DNA from: Haliclona indistincta
Taxonomy: Eukaryota > Porifera > Demospongiae > Haplosclerida > Chalinidae
DNA: 64,000 nucleotides
Direction: 5' to 3'
Assembly (NCBI GenBank): GCA_964017065.1
Contig: OZ024787.1
Location: 652,875-716,874, forward strand
The position numbers were made by a program, and so were the translations under genes. Under the pieces are notes generated by a model, which made no database searches, was not told where the DNA came from, and saw only the letters and a program-made list of their open reading frames with translations. Position 1 is the stretch's first letter. The number at the start of each line of letters is the position of its first letter. Below, in pieces: positions 1 to 10,433 of this stretch.

Positions 1-1313
1 AGATATCTGCTCATAAGAAGGAAGCGGACATTACCATCGCACAGCTGAAGAGCTGTAAAGAGTTTGCAGAGGAGCAGCTGAGGATCGGGAGCCAGCAAGA
101 GATCCTTGTGATGAAGAGACAGATGGTGGAGCGCATGGCAGCTGTCTGCTCACTAGACAACCTCCAACCACTGGAGGAGACCAGAGTGAGGTTTGTAAAG
201 AGTGCTAGTGTTCTAGAGGCATGTCGCAGTCTGGGTAGTGTGGTTAGGTATGGGCAGTTTAAGGCAACTGGTGACAAAACAAGCTTTGATCTTTGCAGTG
301 CAGCTCCTCTCTCCTCTGAGCAGGTCTCCTGCCAGCTCTCTCCAGTAGCTGACCCCACACTAGTTGTCAAGTGTGTCATACACCAAGCGACTCCTGGCAG
401 GTTTGAGGTTTGCTATTCTCCTCCCACTGCTGGTCTCCACCAGCTGAGGGTGCAGGTGGGAGGGACCGATATCCTTGACACACCTCTCAATGTAGAGGTC
501 ATGCCCAGGAGGGCAAGACAGACATTCACTGATTTGTCAGTTCCTCGAGGACTAGCCATCACAGGGGAAGGTCACCTTTTTGTTGTAGAAAGAGACAAAC
601 ACTGCATCACCATCATCGACCATACTAATGGGAAGATCAGAAGCTTTGGAAAGTGTGGTTCTGGAAAAGTACAATTTCAAGATCCAAAAGGGATATCAGT
701 GACCCAAGATGGCCGCATTGTTGTAGCTGATTGTTGGAATCATCGTCTACAAGTGTTGACAGCAGAGGGTGCCTTCATAGCTACAGTGGGCAGTGAGGGA
801 TCTCAACCACTACAGTTTAATTGTCCTAGTGATGTAGCTGTTGATCACAATGGGAAAGTCTTTGTCATTGATTATGTTAACAATCGTGTCCAGGTCCTCA
901 ATGCTGACCTCACCTACTCGTACTGCTTTGGTAGCAATGGAGCTCAACCTGGAGAGTTTAAACAACCGTGTGCCATAACTATCGATGCTGATGGTATGGT
1001 CTATGTAGCTGACTTTGGCAACAACAGAGTTCAGAAGTTCACTCCCGTGGGTAAGCTGTTGGCCGTCATTGACAGTAAGGGAGAAGGAGTAGGTCGGTTG
1101 AATTGTCCTCGAGGTCTATGTTTCGATAATAATGGCATACTTTATGTGACTGAGTATAACAGTAATACAGTGAGTATGTTTACTAGTGAAGGAAAGTTTC
1201 TTGGATATATCGGTGACAGTGATGGCTCTAGTTTCAAGTACCCTCGGTTCATCGTATCTGACCAGACAGGTCGACTATACATCAGTGACGACAATGGAGT
1301 GGTCACCTACTAA
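1..1313 (+). CDS. TRIM-NHL protein, 3' part (copy 1), 5' end outside window
   Basis: The frame is open from base 3 to a TAA at 1311-1313, giving 436 residues. Residues 1-55 are the end of a coiled coil. About 65-172 is a filamin/ABP280-type Ig repeat ending in TPLNVEV. About 175-436 is an NHL beta-propeller with repeats of the type GISVTQDGRIVVAD and VADFGNNRVQKF. In the TRIM2/3/71 class this propeller binds RNA or protein ligands, and the RING, here outside the window, gives E3 ubiquitin ligase activity in the cytoplasm. The first ATG inside the window (108) is internal, because the paralogue at 60145-61746 continues upstream in the same frame. The coiled coil and filamin part are nearly identical to the paralogue, while the propeller has diverged more. 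No frameshift or stop is seen, so this copy may be functional. Confidence 0.9.
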   Translation, partial: ISAHKKEADITIAQLKSCKEFAEEQLRIGSQQEILVMKRQMVERMAAVCSLDNLQPLEETRVRFVKSASVLEACRSLGSVVRYGQFKATGDKTSFDLCSAAPLSSEQVSCQLSPVADPTLVVKCVIHQATPGRFEVCYSPPTAGLHQLRVQVGGTDILDTPLNVEVMPRRARQTFTDLSVPRGLAITGEGHLFVVERDKHCITIIDHTNGKIRSFGKCGSGKVQFQDPKGISVTQDGRIVVADCWNHRLQVLTAEGAFIATVGSEGSQPLQFNCPSDVAVDHNGKVFVIDYVNNRVQVLNADLTYSYCFGSNGAQPGEFKQPCAITIDADGMVYVADFGNNRVQKFTPVGKLLAVIDSKGEGVGRLNCPRGLCFDNNGILYVTEYNSNTVSMFTSEGKFLGYIGDSDGSSFKYPRFIVSDQTGRLYISDDNGVVTY

Positions 1314-1865
1314 CAAGCAGTGACTAGCTAGCGCTGTTTGTGGTTGTGTTAACTCTTTCATACTTGTTTAGTTAGTTATTAATTTTTGCTTTTATTTTTA
1401 TTTCGATCTGAATTACAATCTGTTTGTTAATTTTACCGTAATAGTTGAATGTAAATCTGTAACTTGCTACAGTGGAACAGGATGGATAAAGGACGGGATA
1501 GAATCTACCTCCATCTACGGGTCACTGTTTATAGTCCAAAATAATTTTTATTATACAATGTTTAATTTTCTGTACACATTTTCACCTCTTTATAATTATT
1601 ACACATGCATTATAATGTCACAACATGTCCATTTTCACTCTCATTATGTGCTCCTGATTATACTAAAAACTTTGAATAAAGTTAATAGTGATCATGATGA
1701 AGTGTATTTTCGCAAAATCAATACTTGCATATTCTTGGGAAGCTATACAAGTTGACGTGCTTTACTTATTGACGTGTAAAATTTGGGAATATCAAAAATT
1801 AATAATGAATTATCACAAATTGATAATAATGCTAATAATAATTGACTATCATTGAAATAATTATT
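1314..1865 (+). other. 3' UTR and flank of TRIM-NHL copy 1 (duplicated)
   Basis: A/T-rich sequence that matches 61747-62219 downstream of the other TRIM-NHL copy, with small indels. A possible poly(A) signal AATAAA lies at 1675-1680. The match stops where the Ngaro-like element begins and resumes at 9948, so the element was inserted into this flank. Confidence 0.75.
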
Positions 1866-2095
1866 AACATTCTCAAGAAGCGCTCACCTTCCAAATCTGG
1901 AGGGACTTGTTCTTTGATGAAGGGAGTGTTAGGAGTATTGAGAGACGTCCTCCTTAGTCCTATCACCATAAGGGTGGTGATATGGAGCGGAGGTATGGAG
2001 GGTCCTGTGCCATCAGGCTTGGCCCTCCCATCCCAAACCCAGCGACAAATGGGCCTGGAAGGGAGAACCAGCATGCCGAAACCGGCATGCACCAG
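1866..2095 (-). repeat. Ngaro split direct repeat B2
   Basis: A 230 bp sequence beginning AACATTCTCAAG and ending at CATGCACCAG. It is repeated almost exactly at 2308-2537 and forms the outer end of the element on this side. Confidence 0.9.
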
Positions 2096-2162
2096 ATGAC
2101 ACAGGAGTCACATGAGCTGAAGGTAACAACAGCTCATGGAGGATAAGGGAGAGGAGGGTGGG

Positions 2163-2303
2163 ATGTTGAAACCAGATGGTGAAGACGTGCAGCTGTCAAT
2201 TAACCCGTACAGCACTCACATACATGTGTATGTGACTATGATCTGCGCATGCGTGCCTGTTCTGCTTCCTGGCCTGTTAACTTCGTTTATCTTTGTAAAC
2301 ATC
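2163..2303 (-). repeat. Ngaro split direct repeat A2
   Basis: A 141 bp sequence starting ATGTTGAAACCAGATGG. It is repeated at 9807-9947, the far end of the element, and I noticed only one substitution (GTGCAG against GTCCAG). Confidence 0.9.
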
Positions 2304-2307
2304 AATT

Positions 2308-2537
2308 AACATTCTCAAGAAGCGCTCACCTTCCAAATCTGGAGGGACTTGTTCTTTGATGAAGGGAGTGTTAGGAGTATTGAGAGACGTCCTCCTTAGT
2401 CCTATCACCATAAGGGTGGTGATATGGAGCGGAGGTATGGAGGGTCCTGTGCCATCAGGCTTGGCCCTCCCATCCCAAACCCAGCGACAAATGGGCCTGG
2501 AAGGGAGAACCAGCATGCCGAAACCGGCATGCACCAG
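2308..2537 (-). repeat. Ngaro split direct repeat B1
   Basis: Second 230 bp copy of the B repeat. It abuts A2 through a short shared AATT and leads into the internal region. Confidence 0.9.
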
Positions 2538-2887
2538 CCCACAATGAGGGAGAGAATTTGTGAATTCCTCCTCAAATCCTCTCCCTTCAGGCCCATACCC
2601 GATCTATCCTTATAGCATTTATAATTCTGATAGCAGAGTTGCCGTTGCCGACATCGCACTTCTGAAGACTCTACGTTGGCTGCGATGGCACAGCCCCATA
2701 TCCAGCCCTGCTGCTGTGCCACTTGACAACACAAGGACCACGAATAACAACAACAATAATAATAATGACACCACTGTACATGTACTCATCATCCAAAATG
2801 TTCTTAGCAGTCACATTGACGTACAAACATGTTTGTTAGGAGGGAGAGCACCTAACAAGCGACCGAACTTGAGGCAATAAGGAATAA

Positions 2888-2913
2888 GAAAAGGAGAGAG
2901 AGGGACAGAGAGG

Positions 2914-2955
<42 letters not shown>

Positions 2956-2960
2956 GAGAT
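2888..2960. repeat. GA-rich microsatellite
   Basis: Run of GA dinucleotides with GGGA interruptions, just past the 3' end of the recombinase ORF. The rest of 2538-2982 shows nothing I can name. Confidence 0.85.
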
Positions 2961-2982
2961 GGTCTGCTGCAGTGATCCGCCC

Positions 2983-3963
2983 TCAGTTGTTCCTCACCGA
3001 TGGAGCTCTTGCCAGCCGGGTGGAGATTGCTGCCAGTTGATCTCTGGGCGTTCGGATATACCGTAGGAACGCTGCAGACTCCCACCTACCCAGCATTTTG
3101 ATAGTGGAGTCCTCTATGCCTGCTCGGGCGGCTGTTGAAGCCGCTCCTATACGGAAACTGTGGCCACTGTACTGGCTTGGGCTGATCCCGGCGCTTTGCA
3201 GCGCGGCTCTGAGGTGATGAACAAGTCGCTGGCGCGTTAAAAAACGACCGTCTTGGAAGACAAACAGCGGACCGCCCCGCTTCGGTCTTACAGCCAGATA
3301 GCCCAAGATGGCGGCCACCGGACAGAGTAGGCAGCCTGTGCGGCCTATAAAGATGCGAACGCCTACACGAAAAGGGTCGGTTTTACTCTGCTTGATCACG
3401 ACACTGATCAAGGTGGGGTTGGCATGGTCGTCCACTGCTATGTCGGATGTCGTAAGCGACGAACTCGGGTCAAAGTCACTGTCTGAACGGACGGTGAACT
3501 CTCCTGAGCGAAGGAAACCGTAAAATCCCAGGCAACACGCTGCCCACAACATGATTACGTCTGGCTGACTGGTTTGGGCCCGACTCCATACGACTCGCAG
3601 TCTGTCGAGGATGTCGGGGGTGATCGGCAGACGCTTATCTGCTGAGACTGGTCCTCCAGACCTTTTAATTCCTTTGAGTACGTATTCTAAACGCGGAAAC
3701 CGCGCCAAGGCAAACGGATCACCTCCTCCATTCTGGATCTGCAAGTGACGCAGCCCCGCGACATAACACTTTATGGACTGGTGCTTTAAACCTTGTAACG
3801 CTAAGAATGCGACAAACAAACACAACACATTATCTGATAGTGGAATAGCATTCTGAGCATAGTCTCTGCAAAACGACAGGTACCTCCTCTGCGCAGTCTT
3901 GTAGACTCTGCCGGTTGACTCTGCGATTCCTAGGTTAAAGAGTTCCTGAACAGCTCTGTCCAC
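2983..3963 (-). CDS. tyrosine recombinase of the Ngaro-like element
   Basis: A 326-residue open frame of the DIRS-order tyrosine recombinase/integrase family. These enzymes insert a circular cDNA by strand exchange through a phosphotyrosine. The N-terminal part has a SAM-like core-binding domain (about residues 15-75). The catalytic part shows Arg in GFLRSGEF, a Lys in KQSKTDPF, HxxR in GHSFRIGAA, and Tyr in AFLRYIRTP, so the key residues are present. The first codon of the open frame is GTG, and no ATG occurs until deep inside the protein. The frame overlaps the end of the RT/RNase H frame (3930) by about 34 bases, so expression probably needs a frameshift or read-through from RT. The ORF is not broken although the rest of the element is. 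Confidence 0.9.
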   Translation of the reverse strand: MDRAVQELFNLGIAESTGRVYKTAQRRYLSFCRDYAQNAIPLSDNVLCLFVAFLALQGLKHQSIKCYVAGLRHLQIQNGGGDPFALARFPRLEYVLKGIKRSGGPVSADKRLPITPDILDRLRVVWSRAQTSQPDVIMLWAACCLGFYGFLRSGEFTVRSDSDFDPSSSLTTSDIAVDDHANPTLISVVIKQSKTDPFRVGVRIFIGRTGCLLCPVAAILGYLAVRPKRGGPLFVFQDGRFLTRQRLVHHLRAALQSAGISPSQYSGHSFRIGAASTAARAGIEDSTIKMLGRWESAAFLRYIRTPRDQLAAISTRLARAPSVRNN

Positions 3964-6336
3964 CGATGGGAGGTCCAGTCGGGTGGTCCGTGGAACGCCA
4001 GCGCCAGCGCTGCCGGGGGGATTGCCGCTGGCGGGGAGTCGACCTGTGTGATTGAACGAAAGAGTGAGAGTTTGTTCCTGGACAAGGCGTCGGCTGCGGT
4101 ATTCAATTCCCCTGCTATGTGTTCGGCTGTATAGCTAAATTGCCAGACTGCTGCATAAAAGTGCAGGCACCTGAGTAGCTGTAATAACACCCGATCTTTT
4201 GCTTTGTTTTTTCTGAAGCACGGTGACAACGGCCATGTTGTCCGAGCGGAAAAGCACACATTTTTCCGCCCAGCGCTTACCCCACGTGGCAGCTGCTAGT
4301 AACACCGGTGCCATTTCCTTCCTAGCTATGTTATGGCCCTCCCATGTAGTTGGCCATTGCACTTGGAACCATGTGCTGTCCACAAAGGCCCCACAACCCC
4401 ACGAGCCTGAGGCGTCTGAGGTAACCGTGATAGATGGATCGTCAGGAAGGAACGAGTGTCGTCCATTCCACAGAGGGAGAAAAGCAGACCACCACGCAAG
4501 GTCGGCCTTCATCATACTGTTCAACCGTACAAAGTGATGCAAGTGCCTAGTTTTCTTTGCCCCTTCAGTGAGGCTCCTGGTAAAGATCCTGCCTGGGGAA
4601 ACGACCGATGCTGCATGATGGAGGTGCCCTAAGAGTGAGAGCAGTTCGCGTTTCTTGCACGCACTGCGGTGGTTCCATGACCTTATCAATCTCTGAACAC
4701 GGCGCAGCTTCTCCTGAGGCAACTCCAACCTTTGCGCCGTTATGTCTATGAGTATACCCAAAAATTAGCCTCGTGACCAGGCTCGTATTAGAGCCTGGTA
4801 CATACTGCGTGCGCATGCGTCGTATATTAATGTGAATTGAGCATTAAAAATTGCATTATTGCGTACTTCCGCTCTTTGTTTTATTGATAATGACGTGTAT
4901 ACACACAAATCAGTAGTAAAGCAATGTGTTGCCTGTATCTTGCTAAAACAACCACGAATACAAGCATAGCAACACACAGCGCTTAGCTTCAAGTCTCCTG
5001 GCGACTATAGTGTGAGTCTGGATAGCTACAAACCAAGCATCTCGTACTAAATGGATGATACCTTATGCAACCAAGCGAATAGGTTCGTCCCGTTTTACAA
5101 ACAGCTCGCGCACAAGCTGATACACCTTAGGAACCACACTAGATGTCTGTATTTGCTGTCTGAAGAGCGTACGACACTGGCAAAAGACGATGGAGTCCTC
5201 CATTACAGATAGGCGTGACGTCAAATAACACGGAAGTATCCTATTAATATACGGTTTCTTGACATTCCAAGAAATTTTGACGCATGCGCACGCAGTATGT
5301 ACCAGGCTCTAATACGAGCCTGGTCACGAGGCTAACCCAAAAATGTGAGTCTGGTTGATGGGCCTTCAGTTTTGGAGGGCGCCACGGGCAGGCAGAGGCC
5401 TTCACAGAGGGATAACGCTACGCTCAGTTGACCACGACACTGAGACGTATCTGGTGGCCCGGCAAAGAAAAAATCATCGAGGTAATGAAGCTGGAATGAC
5501 ACCCCCTCAAGTGTCATGGCCCAGGCGAGGGCGTCAGCAACCGCTGAGAAAACTTTGGGTGCTGATCGTAAGCCGAAGGGAAGGGCAGCGTCGAGGAATA
5601 CCTCATCCTCCCACGAAATTCCTAGAAGGGGCTGGTCTGTTGGATGGACAGGCACCATACGGTACGCACTCTTCAGATCCATTTTTGCAACAAGTGCCCC
5701 AGGTCCCAGTGATTTTACTATTTCCACGGCTTGGTCCACTGAAGCGTACCGTAGCGAACACCGACTGGGATCAACACCGTCGTTAACCGATGACCCGCGA
5801 GGTGATGATAAGTCTGTTATCATCCTCCATTTTCCTACTTGGTGCGGTTTGGGGATGAGACCTATGGGACTGGTATGGACTAGGGCCTGCTCCTGACTAG
5901 CCAGTGGGCCCACTAGGCGGCCTTCCCGCCGCTCATCCTGTATGTAAGCTGCCACTAGGTTGGGGTGATCTCTAGCGGACGGGAGATTATGTTTTGCTGA
6001 CCGTGGTGTACATAGCGCCGGGTCAAAGCCCACCCTGAACCCTTCCACCAAGCCCCTCCACACAAATTGTGCGTACTCCTGGTCTGGGTGGCGATCTAGG
6101 TAATATCTCCATCTGGTTAGGTGGGCTTCCTGGCGTGGTTGCCGCAGTTCTCCTGCTGAGGACTGGGCAAGAGCTGGCTGGGATGACTCCAACGCGAGTA
6201 GGTCAGGTGTGTACTTGTACCTTCCCTTGACTATGTTGCACCACGGAAGGCTAAGTCCACCTGTCCCTGTAGAAGAGGAGATATCAGTTACCCCAACTCC
6301 GAGGACCAGCCTAGCTGGTGCGTTGCCGCCAAGCAC
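3930..6336 (-). pseudogene. reverse transcriptase / RNase H of the Ngaro-like element, interrupted
   Basis: A DIRS-type RT domain lies at 6336-5345, with the catalytic motif HYLDDFFFAGP and the upstream motif LVAKMDLKSAY. The sequence is cut at TFLG by the MITE at 4766-5334 and resumes at about 4761 with ILID. RNase H follows: Asp in SDASGSWGCG, Glu in RKEMAPVLL, Asp in LFRSDNMAVV, and a last Asp in TAADALSRN. The last motif is in another frame, so there is a frameshift near 4200-4215. Together these make RNA- and DNA-dependent DNA synthesis impossible from this copy unless the MITE and frameshift are bypassed. The 3' end overlaps the recombinase frame. Confidence 0.88.
4766..5334. mobile_element. 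569 bp MITE inside the RT gene
   Basis: Near-perfect terminal inverted repeats of about 55 bp begin TAGCCTCGTGACC and end GGTCACGAGGCTA. The flanking direct repeat ACCCAAAAAT (4756-4765 and 5335-5344) gives a TSD of 8-10 bp; the exact length is ambiguous because TIR and flank share bases. Removing the element and one repeat copy rejoins the RT frame. No transposase gene is present; the superfamily is unassigned. Confidence 0.88.
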
Positions 6337-6429
6337 TATTACTCGCGGTACTAGGAACTGTTGCTATTATTAGTGAGTGAGTAATGACAGAACGGATTGA
6401 TTCATATAAATGCAAACACACAGAATCTA

Positions 6430-7072
6430 ATCAATATTATTATTATTATTATTATTTGATTTTACAGTACATACAGAAGTGCAGTAGTAATGCATGGCTG
6501 TTTGAGAGGATGACAGAGACAGTGTAGCAGTACTGACGGAATACCAATAAGAACTACTGGTATCCTATAGGGATAAGTGATATAAATTAGTTAGTAAATG
6601 TAGGAGGAACATAGCCACTACACCTGCAGCAAGGGCAAATGTAGTGAAAAGAGCAAGGGTTATTTGGAGAAAAATTGTTTAAAAAGTGTCTCCACATATG
6701 GTCTTTAATCTTGGTTTTAATCGTGTGGAGAGATAGACTTAGATCAATTGGAGGAAGAGAGTTCCAAAGACGAGCAGTCCTCTTGAAGTACGAATGGTGA
6801 GTAATGATTGAGCTGGACGACTGATGCACTAGTTTCATAGATTTTCCTGATCTAGTGTTAGAGGAAGAGAATGCGATGTAGTTCTTGACGGGGAAACTTG
6901 GGTCAGGGTCCTTTAGGTTTTTAACCAATAAAAGAACATCAGCCAGTTCATAGGAGTACATTAGGGGGAACAGATGCAGATTGATTAGTCTTGATTTATA
7001 ATCAGAGACGAAGTCGTTAAGAATGTACTTGGTAGCTCTCCTTTGGATCCGTTCGAGAAGATTAATATATAT
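6430..7072 (-). mobile_element. 5'-truncated LINE fragment (3' end of a non-LTR RT ORF)
   Basis: On the minus strand about 7059-6587 encodes the C-terminal end of a non-LTR retrotransposon polyprotein. It contains ERIQRRATKYIL, an R-T-A-R-L-W-N-S-L-P motif and a short Cys-rich tail (ICPCCRCSG). The fragment ends in an (AAT)n tract at about 6434-6456, the usual kind of LINE 3' tail. It lies between gag and RT of the Ngaro-like element, so it is a later insertion. I could not define its target-site duplication. Confidence 0.75.
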
Positions 7073-7247
7073 ATATATTTTTTTCTATCTGCATGTGTAT
7101 GACGAGATTTCTCCTTACTCGACATTGAATGGGAGTAGATACACTGGGTTAATAATGCTGCGCTCCTGTTGGTTATACGAGCACAAGAACACAATAGAAT
7201 AATGATACTAGCCGCAGTGGGTCAGGCGGTCCTTGCTCAGTATGGCT

Positions 7248-9766
7248 TCACGGCTTGGATGTCTGTTGATTACCGTGCGAGTTCGCACCGTGGCGCCCTG
7301 TGGAGGAGCTGCTCTCGCCGGCTATGCCACTGGTGCGACACTCTGAAGCCTTGTGGGTTCGCCTCTGCCCCCATTTGAGACACCTGGAACAGACATGTTC
7401 GAAGCGGCAGGCATTTGGATAGCGTACACACGTCCCGGTATTCCACGAGTAACATACTTGAGAGTAGGGAGTGGCGTTGCGCAGACCGCTCTGTGCGGGT
7501 CGAGCACTAGGTTGTGACCTATATGCATTCTTTTTTGTAATGCTGGTCGCCTGCAGCGCACACTCTTGTGCAGTGTGGTCGGGCTCCAAACAAATTGAGC
7601 AGGCAGAGACCGAATTCCTCATGGCTTGAAAGGTTACAGCGTGGAGTCCTGCGACCAGGAACTTCCCGGGGCACCTGCGGCCATGTTCTGACGGAATGTC
7701 GCGTCATAGGCGCGCCATCCATCGTTCTTGTACTTCGCAGCCTCGGTAACGACAATGCGCAGGTACGCCAGGTGTTCGGGACGCATCTTACCGGCTGACG
7801 CCAGCACCATCAGATACGAGGCCATACAACAGACCCAGGAGGAGATTGTTTGCACCTCCCGCAATGGCGGCCTTACTGCATGTGGTGCAGCAGCAGAAAA
7901 CTCGTCCTGAATCTCTAGCTGCCTACGAAGCCGGAGATTATCCAACAAGAGTTCTCGCATCTCCACAAATGCTCCAGACAAAATCTTGGACACATGTTTT
8001 CCTGGGATGGGTGGCAGCGCGGACGAAATAACAATAGGCGCGGCTGTACCCTGGCTCTCTTTGGCACTCTCCAGTGCTGAGGCTGATACGATGGGTGCAG
8101 TGACTGTTGACACGACAGGCGTACTTGATAAGAGGAATTTGCGAGAGCAAGGAAGGGTCCGGTAGCTGACCCAGCATGACACCTGTGACAGAATAAACCG
8201 GTCACTCACTGGGTGTCGCAGTCACTAAACAAGTGTGCAACCCGTTCATTACTAGCATCATTAAAAATAATCAACAACCCCTTCATTCACAGGCCCCGCC
8301 CCCAGTGCGTATCCGGCTCCTTCTGTGCCTCCTGAATATCCGCTCTCGGCGGGTAGGTAACGCCCAGTGCGTTGCACCTAACTAAAACCCATCACCATTC
8401 CGTCACACCTAAATAAGCCCATCAACCCATTGGGCATGCGCTATCCTGTGGCAAGCCACTACCGTGTCACCCCGTGGGTTCTGCCCACCCTGTGAGCGCC
8501 TCTTTGTCCCCATTTCTCGCTTCGCTAGGGATCCCTTTTTCACCCCCCCAGGCTAACGCTTACTGTGGCAGTATGCGTGTTCAGTATAAGTATCACCACG
8601 TTTCCTGTGTACTGTTGCCTTCTGATTATCCACCAGGTAGCCCTCAGTGTGTAGGTAACGCCCAGTGTGTTATCCCTGCCCATCACCCCATGGGGCATGC
8701 CCCATCCTGTGAAGAGCGGCTACCATGTCACCCCGTGGGTTCTGCCCACCCTGTGACGAGCCGCTACTGCGTCACCCCGTGGGTTTTACCCACCCTGTGA
8801 CGAGCCACTACTGTGTCACCCCGTGGGTTTTACCCACCCTGTGACGAGCCACTACTGTGTCACCCCGTGGGTTTTACCCACCCTGTGACGGGCCGCTCCT
8901 GTGTCACCCCGTGGGATTTACCCACCCTGTGACGAGCCCCTACTGTGTCACCCCGTGGGTTTTACCCACCCTGTGACGAGCCACTACTGTGTCACCCCGT
9001 GGGTTCTGCCCACCCTGAGACACCCTCTCTGTCCCCATTTCACGCCTCACTAGCCACCCTTGGCTAAGGCCACTGACAACCTGCATGTTCTGTATAAGTA
9101 TCACCACATTTCCCATGAATCTTATTATCTGGTAAGCCACTACCCTGTTGCCTCGCTAGAGGTCTCTTTAGTCATACAGTCCTTGGTATATGCTGTGCAC
9201 TACCCGCGCAGCGATGGCGTCCTACAGTCTACACAATATAGGTATTTGTACACGAGACCCTGCAGCTGTCTCACAGCTAACTATGCTACAATGCTGCGTG
9301 AGAACATACACTATAGGCTTGTCTATCTGAGTGTCCCGTAGATAACATTATCATTATTATTATACAACTGAGGCTATTACCGTGCCGCGTGACAATATAA
9401 ATCTTACTGTGATTAACATTTGATTATAAACAAAACACCTGACTAAGAGTCCTACGCTATCTATAACAACTCGACGCAGCTGACCCACTTACCCGTAGTT
9501 GTCGCTGTACCACTAGAGGGGCCAGGCTGGGAGGAGTGGTTGAGAGCTTGCCGGACTGCCTCTACGATTGTAGCCAGCGACAGCTGGTCTGTGCCACTGG
9601 ATACTGGGGCGGGCGGCGCTGGAGTACCGGGCTGCTGGCCACCTGGACCCAGGTGGATGAGAGGAGGAGGAGGCGGGCGAACATGCCCTGTAGCAGGTGC
9701 CACTGGCTGGTTGCCGAGAGGAGCGGCCGGGTTGACCACCATCTGGATCGGTAGCGGGCGGTCCAT
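7248..9766 (-). pseudogene. gag-like gene of the Ngaro-like element, intron-containing and frameshifted
   Basis: Exon 1 runs 9766-9493 from an ATG, is Pro-rich, and ends at a GGGTAAGT donor. The likely acceptor is TTCTGTCACAG before 8182. The 8182-7248 region then encodes, in more than one frame, an Ala/Leu-rich capsid-like stretch (PPIPGKHVSKIL), a CxxC...H...C finger (ACSICLEPDHTAQEC) and a second Cys/His cluster (CYSWNTGTC...CRFEHVCSRC). The same domain order and the same exon-intron layout occur in the second element at 16193-17522. At least one frameshift lies near 7625-7650 and another is likely near 8100-8150, so this copy is probably dead. Confidence 0.75.
8690..9020. repeat. 44 bp tandem repeat in the gag intron
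   Basis: About seven copies of a 44 bp unit containing GTGTCACCCCGTGGGTTTTA, each ending near CTGTGACGAG. Related single units occur at 8400-8480. The array lies wholly inside the inferred gag intron (8183-9492). Confidence 0.85.
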
Positions 9767-9806
9767 CTTTAGCGTGACAACGGTAGATTAGTAGATCGAC
9801 AGTAGA

Positions 9807-9947
9807 ATGTTGAAACCAGATGGTGAAGACGTCCAGCTGTCAATTAACCCGTACAGCACTCACATACATGTGTATGTGACTATGATCTGCGCATGCGTGC
9901 CTGTTCTGCTTCCTGGCCTGTTAACTTCGTTTATCTTTGTAAACATC
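9807..9947 (-). repeat. Ngaro split direct repeat A1
   Basis: 141 bp copy of A2 (2163-2303). It marks the 5' end of the element. Past it, at 9948, the sequence returns to the duplicated TRIM flank. Confidence 0.9.
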
Positions 9948-10328
9948 AATTAATAATAAAATGACCACTTCGACAAATTGAAAAAGATACGATAATTGTT
10001 CTGAAGCTTGTAGAGTCACATGACCAATCAGCCCGCCCACTCACTGTCGCGAGGGGGCGGGGATGCATGAGGATAAAACAGCAATTGTGATATGAAAGAT
10101 AACTAATAATAATATTAATAATAGCTAATTGATACTATGATACAAGGGGTTAACCCACTAACCACACCCACTGAGTGTGAGGAGGACATGAAATGTTCTA
10201 AACGGCTACAGTTGAATAATCCTAGACTGTTTATTGAGGGGCATCCCCACTGTGAGAGCTGGCGGGGAACAGCACAGTGACACGATGAGCTATCCTAGCC
10301 CGGCAATGAGGGCACACAGCTGGATCAC
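9948..10328 (-). pseudogene. duplicated 3' end of the RING gene (truncated copy)
   Basis: Matches 62220-62601 with minor changes. On the minus strand the right end encodes the tail of a RING finger (C-R-A at the last CxxC, then IAHRVTVLFPAS) and its stop. Similarity ends abruptly at TGGATCAC (10328), in the middle of the RING, so the first cysteines are missing. This marks the breakpoint of the segmental duplication. Confidence 0.8.
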
Positions 10329-10433
10329 ACCCTCCCGCCATCATCCTCACCACTACACACACCTCAATCAGTCGGTATGAACTGGTTAGTGGGTGTGGTC
10401 ATGAGACACACGTGTGTACCTGTTGTTACTAAG

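Larger units (their letters stand above)
1866..9947 (-). mobile_element. Ngaro-like tyrosine-recombinase retrotransposon with split direct repeats
   Basis: Read on the minus strand the order is A1 (9947-9807), gag, RT/RNase H, tyrosine recombinase, B1 (2537-2308), A2 (2303-2163), B2 (2095-1866). This A1...B1-A2-B2 arrangement is the hallmark of Ngaro/PAT-type elements. Comparison with the uninterrupted paralogous flank at 62205-62235 gives the empty site and shows no clear target-site duplication, as expected for integration by a tyrosine recombinase. The copy is decayed: a MITE splits RT, RNase H has a frameshift, gag has frameshifts, and a LINE fragment lies between gag and RT. Length is about 8.08 kb, of which about 1.3 kb is later insertions. 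Confidence 0.9.

Noticed and set aside
1832..2547. Four 63-86 codon ORFs on both strands
   Set aside because: They lie in the noncoding B repeats of the Ngaro-like element and are duplicated only because the repeat is.
5355..5896. Plus-strand ORFs of 126-143 codons
   Set aside because: Antisense shadows of the RT domain, whose minus-strand frame has conserved catalytic motifs.
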